Below, in pieces: positions 45,806 to 57,713 of a DNA stretch of 64,000 nt (its first letter is position 1; each line of letters begins with the position of its first letter). The stretch is from NCBI GenBank assembly GCA_013350335.1, contig CM023537.1:12133884-12197883 (forward strand), written 5' to 3'. The notes under the pieces are model-generated. The model was not told the origin of the DNA and did no database searches. It was given only the letters and a program-made list of their open reading frames with translations. A program made the position numbers and the translations under genes. The stretch is from Chimonanthus salicifolius. Lineage: Eukaryota > Streptophyta > Magnoliopsida > Laurales > Calycanthaceae.

Positions 45806-47355
45806 CAGGGGTCAAAAATTCGGCCGATACTGTGCGTATCGGCCGAATTATATCGGTTTTTCGACGACCGATTTATATCGGCCGATACGTATAGTATCGG
45901 CCGTACAAAAAAAAATTCGGCCGATATGACCGAATTTCCGACCGATAATTCGGTCATGATATCGGCCGAATTTTATTAATTCGGTTGTTTGGTTTTTTTT
46001 TAAAAAAAAAGCTTTTTTTTTTAGAATATCGGACTGGAAAGAATGGAAAGAGAAAAAAATAAAATATGGAGAAAAGATTGAAGAAAAAAATCGCTATAGC
46101 TTACCTTTCTCTTCTTTTTCTTCTTCATTGATCGGACAAATACAGAGAGCGGCGGTGGTTAGGGTTTAGCAGAGAGAGGGAAACAGAAGGGAAAGAGAAG
46201 AAGGGTATAAAAAAGAAGAGCATTAGGGTTCCTAAGTGGACAAGTTACTCACGTGAGCTTAATAAAAAGCTCACGTGTGTAACCAATATTTTTTCAAAAA
46301 ATTACTTTTAAAAGGAAAGTAATAAAATTTTATTTTAAATAGAAAGTAAAAATTATAATATTTTCTTTTATTTATCTTATTGTAATAATTTAATATTATA
46401 TTTACCATCTAATATTTTTAGGGTATCCATTCATAGTGATTAAATAATAAAATCTCCTTTAAAACTTTAAAGTTATTTTTTAAGCACTATGTATTTTCAA
46501 AATTTCTCAAAATGAATATCCGGACTAATTACGATAACCTGATAAAAATACTTTAAGACTTAAAGGTCTTTTGACACTCTTAAATATTTAAAATACAGTA
46601 TTTTACAAATAAGAGTATCCCTAGGGTATGCCGAAAACACACTTAGAAGTGTCAAAAGACCTTAAAGTCTTAAAGTATATTTATCAGGTTATTGTAATTA
46701 GTCCGGATATTCAATTTGAGAAATTTTGAAAATACACGATGCTTAAAAAATAATGTGCATAGTGTATTAAATAATAAAATCTCCTTTAAAACTTTAAAGT
46801 TATTTTTTAAGCACTGTGTATTTTCAAAATTTTTCAAATTGAATATCCGGACTAATTACGATAACCTGATAAAAATGATTTAAGACTTAAAGGTCTTTTG
46901 ACTTTCCTAAATGTATTTTCGGCACACCCTAGGGATACCCTTATTTGTAAAATACTGTGTTTTCAGCATACCCTACGGATATCCTAACTTAAAATAACAC
47001 TCATTGACTAAGAAAATAAATTATAAAATTATTTCTACAAATTTTCCTCATTTATATCCTTTTCCTTATAATTTTCACAATTTTATTACTATTTATATAA
47101 TTTCCCGCTATCGTAACTTCAAAAATATATTAGAAGATCTAAATGTCCGATATTTTATGAAAAAATTACATATTCAATAAGCTCATAATTTTCTGCGTTT
47201 ACTGTAATTTTTTTGAAAATTTTTTTTTTAAAAAAAAAAAAAAAAAAAACGGGGAGGAGAGAGAAAAAGTTCGGCCGATATATCGGCCGAACCGATATAT
47301 CGGCCGATATGAAAAATCGGCCGGGATATCGGCCCGGCCGATTTTTTTACCCCTG
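45806..47355. mobile_element. hAT-type element, family A copy 2, TSD CATTTGAG
   Basis: The termini are CAGGGGT and ACCCCTG, with a perfect 8-bp duplication CATTTGAG (45798-45805 and 47356-47363). The 1550-bp element lies in the opposite orientation to the 19065 copy. It has the same ATCGGCCGATAT subterminal repeats and, at about 46080-46270, the same leader-like segment (telo-box motifs, lysine codons, then a GTAAGC donor, all on the reverse strand). It differs from copy 1 by carrying palindromic modules at 46474-46985 where copy 1 has unrelated AT-rich sequence. No transposase frame. Confidence 0.85.
46474..46985. repeat. Palindromic module shared with the 23-kb foldback element
   Basis: One full unit (about 46474-46752) and one partial unit (about 46801-46985) run from TTTTTTAAGCACTRTGT to GTGCTTAAAAAAT. 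They match the three units at 23378-24262 along their length, including CTTTAAGACTTAAAGGTCTT and TTTGACACTC. Confidence 0.8.
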
Positions 47356-47970
47356 CATTTGAGCTAGAAAATAGGCCTAGAAGGATAGTTAACTAGTTCA
47401 TGACCCAAAATTCTACTTGAATACAAGCCCAAATCTGGCCAGTCTCCAATAGCAACTAGCTTCTTTATTTTCCATGATTTCAGAAGTGAATCCTTTAAAT
47501 CTTATTTAATAAATTTCCTTGGGGCAATCTAACAAAATTAGAAGTGATCATATCAGAGGGTGAACTCAGAAGGGAATGCGGCATAAGTGGTAATTTATGT
47601 CCATTACAAACATTTGTTATGGATTGACTGCAAGATGTCATTGGCACATGAGTTCTCAATTATAAATTTTGGCTATATTTGAAATATTGACTCAATTTTT
47701 TTGATGGAATATCTGCCAAAATATATCTATTTAAAAAGTTTAGTCAACTTTTTTTTTGGTCTATGTCAAAATGAAAAAACTTATATCGACCGAGATTTGT
47801 AACCAATACATGACCCACACGAAGTCAAAGAATAGAAGAGTCGGAAGTAGGGCATGTTTCTTGACCTTATGTGAAGTTGGCTTCTTTCATAGCCTAGCCT
47901 ATTAGGGATAGAGTTTCCCTATGTAATAGCAATGTAAAGTGCTTAAGGGTTAAGCACAAGGAAAGAAATT

Positions 47971-48142
47971 TAAGGCTGCATTTGGATGGAGGGTCATGTT
48001 ATCCATGTTTGGTAATTAAGATGAAGGGATAAAATATTGAAAATCCTTTTTAAAGGAGGAATTTTCATATTATCTGGAGTAACTCCTAATCAAGAGTTAC
48101 CCTAAGTAACCCTCCAAAATTTACTCTCCATTCAAACACAGA
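47971..48142. mobile_element. Small MITE, possibly PIF/Harbinger-like
   Basis: The left end GGCTGCATTTGGATGGAG and the right end reversed, CTGTGTTTGAATGGAGAG, form short inverted repeats around about 170 bp. TTA occurs at both borders (47970-47972 and 48143-48145 region), which fits a Harbinger-type target. Ends are uncertain by a few bases. Confidence 0.5.
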
Positions 48143-50283
48143 TTAAGAGTTATGTCACTTGAGTTGTATGGGTAGAGAGATTATTCTTATATATATATAT
48201 ATATTGTATTTCTTTTATTTCTTTATATACTATTTTTATATTCACTCTTTGAAAGGACATATATGTCTCTCTTTTACACTCCTCTTCATACTATAATAAT
48301 ATATTTTTTCTCTGCTTAAGAAAAAAAGTGTTGAAATAAGAAGAGACCCTTAGCTAATTTCATATTCCATTTTATCCAATAATTTTGGGGTCTGTTAGAC
48401 CTATTTAACAAACTGATTGGATCCACCAACATACACACCACATGTTTCTTGATAAGAATCACATGTATTAGAATTATGAAATCCTCGCTAGCATTTCAAC
48501 TTGGAAGAGTGTCATTCGTTGTCATTCGACAAAGAAAGAAGGCTTCAGTCCCACAACCAGCCAAGATCTCCAAACAGTGCTGCCTTTTAAATTGCCACTG
48601 ATTTTCCCATGTTTTCTTATTGAAGGAAGATTCTACCCTTGCTCTTTTCAGAAACTTTGAAATTGACCCTTTACCAATATAATAATTAACATCAATAAAC
48701 TCTAATCACCACCACCACCACCACCACCACTGAAAGTTTTCTCCCATTTGGCTCGACATTGAATCTTGTTTATGTATTAATCTTGTTTAGAGCTAAATTC
48801 CTGTAGATTTTTAGCTTAATACATCACTCTTTAACTTCTTCATTGTAAATCTGTATTCATTTCCCTTTTCTCCTGATAGATACCAAGAGAAATACTTCTT
48901 TAGTTGTTGTCGAGTGGAGATTTCTTTTGAACATTTAAAAACAAGGTAGGGGAATTGATTTAGGCATCGGGATAAAATGGATCAAATACCTTATCTAATA
49001 AAAAGTATTTGTGCACAAATCAATTCTCTAAATATTCTATTGTTTTCTTTTTGATGGACTCAGCAATACAAACAACTTTTGTTTAAAAGAGAAGAAAAGG
49101 TCCTTTATTTAAAATTAGAAAAGTTTATTATTCTTAGGATAAGAATATTAGCAGGGTCAGATGCAAAACTCTAATATGATGATCATTATCATGTGTAAAT
49201 CTCTATAAATCTATTTTACTTCAAAAAAGTCTTCATAGTGATGATTAATTGGTTAGCATGCGTGTGATTAAAAAAAAATGAAACATTACTATAATTCTAA
49301 GTTTAATTACAAAGTACCATTAGAAGGACAATTGAAATTATGTTTGGTTAAAAACATAGATTATTTTTCACTTGAACAAAAATAGATTGTTTGAAAAATC
49401 AAAACCTCGAAATTTTTGTAAAATTGATTTTCCAATTAAAAAGAGTAGAAAACTTTTGAAAAAAAAAAAAAACTTGTCCCTTTCTATAAAACTAGTGGAA
49501 TGAGTTGTACAAAAATTAGGCGGTGAGTAGTAAAAGAAAAGGCATATAAAATATAAATAAAGTAAATATGATTGAAAGTTGAAAGGTGGATGGAGACGTG
49601 GGAAAGGAATATGTCTCGTGAACGGCTCGACTCTTGTCTGTCACGAGCCTCCTTCAATTGCACACAGACTTTCTTTTGTTGGCTAGTTTACTATTTTAGT
49701 TTGGTCACGGGTGCAACATGGCTATCGGATTCGGATCCAAAGTCCAATATCCATACATCACAAAAAATATATATATTTCTTTTACCATGTGAGTGAGGAT
49801 AGATTTATTTTTAAAAAAAATATTTATAAATGTTAATCTGAATTAATTACTATATATAAAGTTTGGAAGTCTCAAAAAATAAGAATTTTTGGGACTTGAA
49901 TTAGATTCAATATTGAACCTGACTCGCAACTGTTGATTGATATTTTTTAGTAGAGTTCCAATTCACATATAATTAGTAAATGAGAAGGGAAAAAATGTAA
50001 ATATAAATTAAAAAAAAAAAAGAGAAAGGAAAGAAATTATCTATTGTGAATTTGTGATAACAATTTTTAAATATTAACTCATTTAAATCTAAAAGAATTG
50101 AAGTGATGACAAGGAGTTACCTTTAGAAAATGAGAATCTTTAATTCGATTCTCATTCCATTATAAAAGACTATCCTAAATTAACTTGGGTACCATTATAC
50201 ACTTCAGTAAGTACCCACACAGGAAGAAATAGAAGAAGAGAAGATAAAAGAAGAAAAAGAAGTTGTAAAACTCTCCATCGGAA
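48143..50283. other. Intergenic, no gene recognised
   Basis: AT-rich. It contains a CAC trinucleotide run at 48707-48730. Near 50105-50190 there is a SINE-like stretch with a B-box-like TTCGATTCTC. No coding exon supported. Confidence 0.4.
48707..48730. repeat. CAC microsatellite
   Basis: Eight or so uninterrupted CAC/ACC units. Confidence 0.9.
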
Positions 50284-50291
50284 CTTGAGAG

Positions 50292-50671
50292 CAGGGCTTG
50301 AGATATCGGCCAATACATTTACGGGTTTTAAATATCGTATAATATCAGCCGATATAATACGTATCAGCTGTACAGCCTTCATATCGGCTGATATATTGTC
50401 GAATCATATTGGTCTGATATTGGCCGATATGATTAATATCTGTATTTTTAAAAAAAAAAAAAAATCAAAATGGTGATGGGCCCGGGTCAAAATATCGGCC
50501 GATATCAGCCGATATTTACATTTTCAATTTTTTTTTAAAAAAAACAGTTTCTTTTTCAGTTTTTTTATATTTTTAATTCAGAAAAAATAAAATAATAAAA
50601 TAACACCGATATTTAAAAAAAAAAAAAGAGGAGAGAGAATCATATCGGCCAGGCCGTTTTTTGAACCCCTG
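50292..50671. mobile_element. hAT-type element, family A copy 3, internally deleted
   Basis: This 380-bp copy starts CAGGGCTTGAGATATCGGCC and ends GGCCGTTTTTTGAACCCCTG. The flanks CTTGAGAG and CTTTGAGAG differ by one T, so this is an eroded 8-bp duplication. Only the two subterminal ATCGGCCGATAT regions and poly(A)/poly(T) stretches remain; the leader-like interior of copies 1 and 2 is gone. It has the same orientation as copy 2. Confidence 0.8.
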
Positions 50672-51025
50672 CTTTGAGAGTAACTTTTTGGTATATATTC
50701 TCCTTTATGAAAGTAGCGAAGGAAAAAAGAAAATCCATTTTACACTTTTTATTATATCTTCTACATTTTTATCCATTTTTATCAAATGGCTACAAGAGTT
50801 TCTGAGAGTTCAGTTTAAATCTGGACCGTGACTCTTTGCTTGCGTCTTATCTGGTCATGCTCATCAACCAAGTCTCTAACATGCTTATCTGCTTAGAGCA
50901 CTACATCATATGAATCAAGTGTGTGCAATTTCAGCACATGAATGTCTTGGATTTTTATTAGAAACAACGTCTTCACATAAACTTTGTACTACTTTATGTT
51001 TACATTTTTTTTATTATTATTCATA

Positions 51026-51754
51026 TTAAAGTTCATTTGTAACTTAAAATAAAGAGTGATTTCATACATTTTACCAGTGATTGAGCTTTAATGTATTAAT
51101 TAGGTATCCAATTAGGTATCCAACAACTCGTATCAGAGTAGTTGCAAGTCACATGTTCAAATCTTGGTGAAGGCAACTAAAGATGAAAAGTGCTACTGAA
51201 ATATTGTAACATGACAGTTTATTATTTAAGGAGTCATCTATGAGGGAAAGTGTTGAAATTCATCAATGCTATAAAATTAAAAGCCTAATTTTGTGTGTTC
51301 CATCAACTTCGGAGCTTTTTGGCATATTGGTCAAGTGTCCAACAATTGGTACTAGAGCGGATGCAAGTCTCATGTTTGAATCTTGGTGAAGGCAACCAAA
51401 AGTAAAAAGTGCTACCAAAATGCTACAACATGACAGTTTGTTATGTAAGGAGTCGTACATGAGGGAGAATGTTAAAGTTCATCGATGAGATAAGATAAAC
51501 GATTTAATTCCATGCTTCTATCAGTTTTAGAGCCTTTAGTGTATTGATTAAGTGTCCAACAATTGATATTAAAGCGGTTGCAAAGACTTCTTTTTGAATC
51601 CTACTAAAGGCGACTGGAAGTAAAAGGTGTTTCCAGAATGCTACAGTACAACAATTTGTTATGTAAGAAGAATATTATAATACATCAATAAATTAAGATA
51701 AAAAACATAATTTCACGTGTTCCATCAGCTCTAAAGCTTTTGACATATTGGTTA
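51026..51754 (+). mobile_element. Tandem TRIM array: four ~95-bp LTRs, three interiors
   Basis: LTR-like units end ...CCAACA at 51125, 51344, 51561 and 51754. The second and third begin TGTTGAAATTCATC (51251) and TGTTAAAGTTCATC (51470). Each of the first three is followed by a primer-binding-like segment (ATTGGTACTAGAGCGG in the clearest copy). A spacer of about 125 bp ends in a purine tract (GAGGGAGAA). The period is about 217-219 bp, shorter for the last. This is a TRIM amplified by recombination between LTRs, not a satellite of unique origin. Confidence 0.75.
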
Positions 51755-52379
51755 AATACCCAACATTCCATACCATATAATCTATAGACATTTTTTTTAA
51801 AGAAATTAGATAGTGCCTTAAGGCATTTCCAAATTTAATAAAAAGGAACTCCCATTGCCTTCTTTCACGTTTTAGCGTTTAAATTGGAGAAAAATAAAAA
51901 GTACATACCCTCTACCCTCAAGTCATATACCATTTGGCCATGAGCCTTATCATTTGTTGATCACATGGAAGTCATTTGGTGGGAGAATGGAAGTTACAGG
52001 GACAGTTTGCTAACTCTGTTACTTTTATTTTATACCAGTGGAACAGATTAGAAGTTAATCATTTTCTATTTAAAATTTAGGATTAAAAGGTTAAATGAGA
52101 ACTTATCCTAACTATATTAGCCTTGACAAAAGATTGACTTTATTAAGGTTGGAATAGAAAGCCTCGTGGTTGAGTTTTTGTCAGATTCATGGTCAAATTC
52201 ATGGCTTGGCTTTTGGGATTAATGATCAATTTCATGACATTTGCCCAAGAGAAGCTTAGAGTGTTCCTGGTCACTATGAAAGCTTCTTATATGCATTGAA
52301 CATAGATACAGCCCATGTCTAGTTTTTATCTTTCAACAATGACATGTGCATATGAGCAGGAGACCAGAGACTGCCCCAA

Positions 52380-52590
52380 GTGCATAAAATTGAGAGGCTA
52401 GAAATTATAGGTACAAGGAGGAGAGATCAACAGTCTTAAAATATAAAGGGAAGGGATAAAGGCAGACATATTAGATAGTGAAGTGATTGTCCCGTATAGT
52501 TCATGATAGAGTCAAATGGAAAATATAACTCGTAAAGCTGACTCCAAATAATAGGGATTTTGGCTTATGATAATGATGATGAACAAAGAT
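52380..52590 (+). mobile_element. RTE-type LINE 3' end
   Basis: The sequence ends with the RTE-like tail ATAGGGATTTTGGCTTATG followed by ATGATGATGA. Upstream, AGACATATTAGATAGTGAAG and GTCAAATGGAAA parallel the stretch at 55160-55230, so it is the same family. No open frame survives. Confidence 0.6.
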
Positions 52591-52728
52591 GTGTGTTGCT
52601 CTTATTCTAGATTTCTTCACCAGGATTTCAGTTTTTTACAATAGGTAGTTCTTTTGCAATTAGTGATTTTAGATTTCCTTCTTATTCAACTCTCGTAGCA
52701 AACAAAATAAAATTCTTCCACTCGAGGT

Positions 52729-52762
52729 CTTTACCTCCTTGAATTGTATCAAGGAGGTAAAG
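52729..52762. repeat. Perfect 14-bp hairpin
   Basis: CTTTACCTCCTTGA (52729-52742), a 6-base loop ATTGTA, then TCAAGGAGGTAAAG (52749-52762). There is no U-run after it and no adjacent gene. Significance unknown; it may mark the centre of a decayed foldback element. Confidence 0.8.
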
Positions 52763-54955
52763 AAGGAATAGTAGATTGTAGGGTGACAAAAGATATTGTC
52801 TGTGAGGGAAAATAGAAGTGTAGATTCAAATAGGAAAATGATTGTGATGATGATGATGACAACGACGATGAAATAGAACTCTTTGAATAATGCGAACATA
52901 GTAACCATTCTATGTACCATGGAGGTTTTAGCACAATTCCATATCCACATAAGGAATTAGAGGGCTTACAACAAACTGAAGTTAATGGAATACAAGAAAT
53001 TACATATTTACATGATTAAGAGGTGACTTGCTTGATGTATATCTTTAATTCTGACCATGCATTGCAGTCTATATTTAACAAAAGCAGCTTCATACACAAT
53101 TTCAAGCAGGTTAATTTATTCAGTGAATCAATTATCACATTTTAAATGAAACACTGAAAATATTGAGCTTCAGTCCAGCAAAAAATTGGAACCCTTTTTT
53201 TTTGGAAAGATAACCATTTAAATTATATGATATGTTATTTGAAACATGACTCCAGAACAATTTAAGGAAGTGAAGATTAGAGCATGCAATTGTAGACACA
53301 AAATTTCAACTCAAGTGAACGTGAAGATGGTATGTTTGTTCAAAGACACAGCCTATATCTTTTGATCCAGGAATCTAATGATGATCCCCAAGTGGTTCTC
53401 AAGTCATGATTGTACAATAATCATGGGTGGGCCCACATTGAATCTTTAGATCCACATATTGGATTCATGATCCATTTTTCTCTAGCATCTCTTGGACCTT
53501 GGATATGTCATGATCATTTCCTTAAGACATCTTTCCATAACCCATGTCTTCCTTCTGATTGATCTAACTATGTAAGGACATATCATTTTAGGTCCCATTA
53601 AATCTTTATTCAACCAACCTTTATGAGGTGCAGATTGAAATTATCAAACTGTATAAAGCCGCGAATGATAAGATCAAGCTATGTAGAGTATAAATCATCA
53701 TAATCTTTCATGGATCCTCTTAGACATCCTTTAGACTTTGTTGGATAAAGACCGACCAAAACCTATGAAGACCCAAAACATCAGGATTGCTTGATCAACT
53801 GATTGTGAGCTCAATCATATTGTCTTAAAGCAACTTTGTAAAAAATCAGGTTTTAACAGACCTAATTCATGAATATTCTAGTGGGTTCCAAAGGACTTAA
53901 TCCACTTTATTCTTGTTCCACTTGTTACAGGTGGTGAAATTAAGACATGGATGGAGATGATTCCTTTGATGTTAAATGCTTGGTTGGGTCTTAAGGAAAT
54001 TGTTCCACTTGTGAATCACTTACTTAAATCTTCCAGTGGGGTTAAGAGACTTAATCCAACCTGATAGAACCTGGGTGGATAAGATAAAACTCTCAATCAC
54101 ACCCAAACAGAAGTGCTAATGAAGTAAAATACGAATCCACACTTTAGAATGGAAGGACCAACAAAGTAGAACTCCAAACCACACTACAAGGAAAACGTCA
54201 ATAGAGTTGTAGCGCTACAAATAACTCTCAAATGAAGTGCCCATGGAGTAATACACTCCAAACTATAGTCATATGAGTAGAAGTGTCAACCAAGTTATAG
54301 AACTCCAAAACACACAACCAAGTTATAGAACTCTAAGAGACACACTTGATATTTGAGAAGTGCAATGGAGTTCGAACCTCAAACCACACTTGAAACCCAA
54401 ATCCTAACTCTGAAGACTCCCCAAGAATTTCATCAAGGATGCTCAAGAAATAAGTCCCCAAGTCTTCAAGTATGCTAGAGAGATGGAGGGATCAAAGCCT
54501 CCTCTAAGGTACCCAAAGATGTGGGCTATCTATGGACTCTCACAGGAAGTTAAGGATAAATGGAGAGAAAAACTCCTCCAATCCTAGGCTTAAAGGAAGG
54601 ATCCAGCCGCATGTGCAGTTTGACCCAGTTTGGGCTTCACACAACCTATAGTTTTTCAGCTATAACCTCTTCATTTTAACGCCAGTTTGAGTGCCCCCTT
54701 TTGCATCAGAAGTCAATTCAAAGCCCCACGAAATGGTTCCTATTTGTGGTACTTCTTGCATCAATAAGTTGGACCTACATGATCATGAAACTAATTTGGA
54801 AGTCCATTGTGTTTCTTTCATATCTTTGTCATTTCAATTTGGATCACAACAGCATTTGTTGCATTGAAAAGATAACTTGAAGATCTTCAAGGCTCCATCA
54901 TATTAATGATCTCTCAAATGTGGAAATTGGGTTGTACACTTGTTGGATGAGTGTA
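52763..54955. other. Intergenic, decayed repeat sequence
   Basis: No gene recognised. Between 54090 and 54400 the phrase GAACTCCAAACCACACT and variants recur about every 50-60 bases, suggesting a decayed retroelement leader or an old minisatellite. The rest is unclassified. Confidence 0.4.
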
Positions 54956-54959
54956 TTAA

Positions 54960-55295
54960 TTCTACAAAAAAAGATATACAGATGATCATATTAGGGACAA
55001 TTTAAGATAGTCCCAATAGATAACAAAATGAGATAAACTCATCTAAGGTGGTTTAAGCATGTAACTATAAGACTAGAGACAACCCTAGTACATAGAGTAA
55101 AAAAGGTACATAACTCATAGGCACAAGGAGCAGAGGTAGAACACTGAAAATTTGGAGGGAATGGATAAAAAAAGACATAATAGATAGTAAAGTGACTGAC
55201 TTTATGATTTATGGTAGGGTCAAATAGAGTTGAACCCAAAAGATCAACCTCAGGTAGATGGGATTTTGGCATTTGATGATGAAATAAATAATTAA
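54960..55295 (+). mobile_element. RTE-type LINE 3' end, plus strand
   Basis: The plus strand encodes HLRWFKHVTIRLETTLVHRV, which matches the LRWFGHV block near the C-terminus of RTE ORF2. It is followed by the usual 3' end with AGATGGGATTTTGGCATTTG and GATGATGAAATAA. Stops interrupt the frame. Same family as 52380-52590. Confidence 0.65.
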
Positions 55296-55446
55296 ACAAA
55301 AACATAAATTTGAAACCATTATCCAAGGATAAGAAATATTCAACCTCTTTGTGGCATAGTTGGATTGGGAGGAATGGCGTGTAGTGTAAATGAAACCATC
55401 TATCCCCTCCACCAAAGGTCCCTTAGGGCACCATGGATGACATCAA

Positions 55447-55674
55447 TCAGAGCTTTTCAAAGATCAATGAGAAAAATGCAAACACCATATCAAATGCCTT
55501 AGTAGCTGCCTCACAAACCGTATCATTTTGGCAATTCATAGTGAAGGAGAAGTTCATCCATTTCCCAATACATTTGAGAGACGTGGAAAAATGAACTGCA
55601 AGCTTCTTCTTGTTTCCTCTTTTTGTCCACTCTATATCAAAATTTGGATCTTGTAAGGGTCTTGATTGAAACAT
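55447..55674 (-). other. Unrecognised 75-codon reading frame
   Basis: The reverse strand encodes MFQSRPLQDPNFDIEWTKRG and continues with CIGKWMNFSFTMNCQNDTVC to a stop. The composition looks protein-like rather than AT-driven. A possible continuation after the stop (VEGIDGFIYTTRHSSQSNYA at about 55345-55415) is in another frame. I do not recognise the family. It could be a captured gene fragment. Confidence 0.3.
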
Positions 55675-56309
55675 AGCAACAACCAGATCAAGTAAAAATC
55701 CTCCAAGCTACCCAAGTTGAGACATCAAGTTGAGCCCTGACGCTATCACCATAAATTGCAAGCTGTTACCAAGAAAAAGCATATGATTCACCCATTCTCA
55801 ACATCTTTCATAACAAAAGGGATAGCTATCCAATCAAATGACCACAAATATCATATGAATAGATTAATTAGTTAAAAACATGGGTTTAGCCAAATTCAGT
55901 TCAACACAGTCAATATGAGACATAACAGAGGCCCAATTAAGAGATTCAGCGAGGAACTAGGTATACAAAATCTCTGCTGCATGCCATTAGAAGCTCTGTA
56001 AGCTCCAGGTTAAATTAAGCTCACTAGGGGGGAACCAAAACATCACTCTAAATCTCTTGGCCATTGAAAAACATGCATAGAGGAGTCCAATCAAATTGGT
56101 TTGTCCACATACATGAGCCCCACATACTATCATGCATGTAGTTTATATGGGCTCAATCACCAATCAGTAATTACCATATAAGTATATGGCTATATTGCAT
56201 TAAAGAACAGTGACAACCATTTCAAGAACCACCATATATGTTTAATCCAGAAAGAAAGTTCACATATAAATTAAAACAGGATTGAGTACTAAGAAACCCA
56301 TCGAATAAC

Positions 56310-57692
56310 CTTTGAATTGCACCAGAACTGCGACACCCCATTACAAGGAGATCAGCATGCAAGCTCTCTGAAGTTCACAAATCATTTCCTTTGGATCACC
56401 CACCACCACTTGTGTTCCTACATTCACCTAAACTTCATAACAATCAACCAATGACAAAGTTAAATTAAAAAATTAAGGGGAAAAAAAAAAAAGCCAATCA
56501 ACTGGAATATGGGTCCTGTGTAAGCATTTGGTTGTAATTTGTAGAAGAGCTTTCCAACTTTCAATTCGACTGATCCCCCGAAGTGTGTGAAAACCCATAT
56601 CGCACCCGACTAATCCCCCGAGGTGTGTGAAAATCCCTCATCCGTACACACTGAATAATTCGATCGGACCTTACTCTATACATATTCCTATGGGAAGTGA
56701 CTCTTCATTGAATGAAGCTCCTATACTTTGAACCAAGACCTCCCTCCAGAGATCTTGCTCCCAAACCAACTAGAATAACCCGTTAGAGTTCGATACAGTT
56801 GACTTTTGAGAAACTAAATATTGTAGGATATAGTATATCACATTTTGTACGTGTGGTTGACTTTTAGATATGGTTAAATTTCATTGATTGTAGCTGATTT
56901 TTCTTCTTTTTAGCTTGCTTTGATTAGCTTCATTTTCTCTTTTTGTATATGTATCCTCATTTATTAGAAGTACAAGCAATATAAGATACAGAGTATTATC
57001 TCTCTCTTTTTTCTTCCCTTTTCCTCCATCTTTTTCTTACTCTTCTCCCTATGTTATTATAACACTAAACATTAGTAAACTCTTTTTCTAACTGTAAGTA
57101 AGACTCATTTTCTTACTAACAATCCACACTTCATACAGGAAAGCTGCATTCCACAGCATCTTACCAAATGTTCCAGACAGGATTCATACTAAATCAACAC
57201 TCACACTCTTTTCAGCGCAAAACTGGAGCGCATGATCCATGATCGCCTGCGTGATCCGCTTCTGGTGGGCTTCGATTGCTGCCATGAAGGCAGGCACCTC
57301 CAAATTACCCTCATTTGATAATTAATTAATTATTTATTTATTTTAGGTGAAGAATTCAGTGTGAAAAGGAAAAAAAAATGTGCCAGAGGGAATCTGAGAA
57401 ACGAAGGGAAGAAGAAATTTTTAAAAAAAATTAAAGAAAAAATAAGAGGGATGGATGAATAGGTATTGAAGAGAAAGTTACCGGGACAGCGGCGAAGGGG
57501 ATGGACGCAGGGTTGAGGCCAGCGACTATAGACGGTGGAGATTGAACATGGAAAAGAACCAAGCGTCCAGATTGGGCGTTTTGGGATTGAGAACGAGTTC
57601 AGATTGTGGAGGGCCCGTTTAAGGGCCTTCATGCTTTCTTCGCTTTCTTCGACAGCTACCACCACGCATCCCAGCCTCCTTTCTTCTGCCAT
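56310..57692 (-). pseudogene. Universal stress protein (UspA-type) pseudogene
   Basis: Three exons can be followed on the reverse strand. Exon 1 (57692-57482) starts MAEERRLGCVVVAVEESEES, then after a frameshift reads GRLVLFHVQSPPSIVAGLNP and reaches a GTAAC donor. Exon 2 (57297-57205) is intact: VPAFMAAIEAHQKRITQAIM to AEKS with a GTGAGT donor. Exon 3 (56427-56310) reads VNVGTQVVVGDPKEMICE, shifts frame, then SLHADLLVMGCRSSGAIQ. These are the successive parts of a plant UspA domain, an alpha/beta ATP- or AMP-binding-type fold. The last exon (family form ending in a GSVSNYC-type segment) was not found. Two frameshifts and the missing end argue for a dead gene. Confidence 0.8.
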
Positions 57693-57713
57693 TGCTTCCA
57701 CAACCACTCTCAA

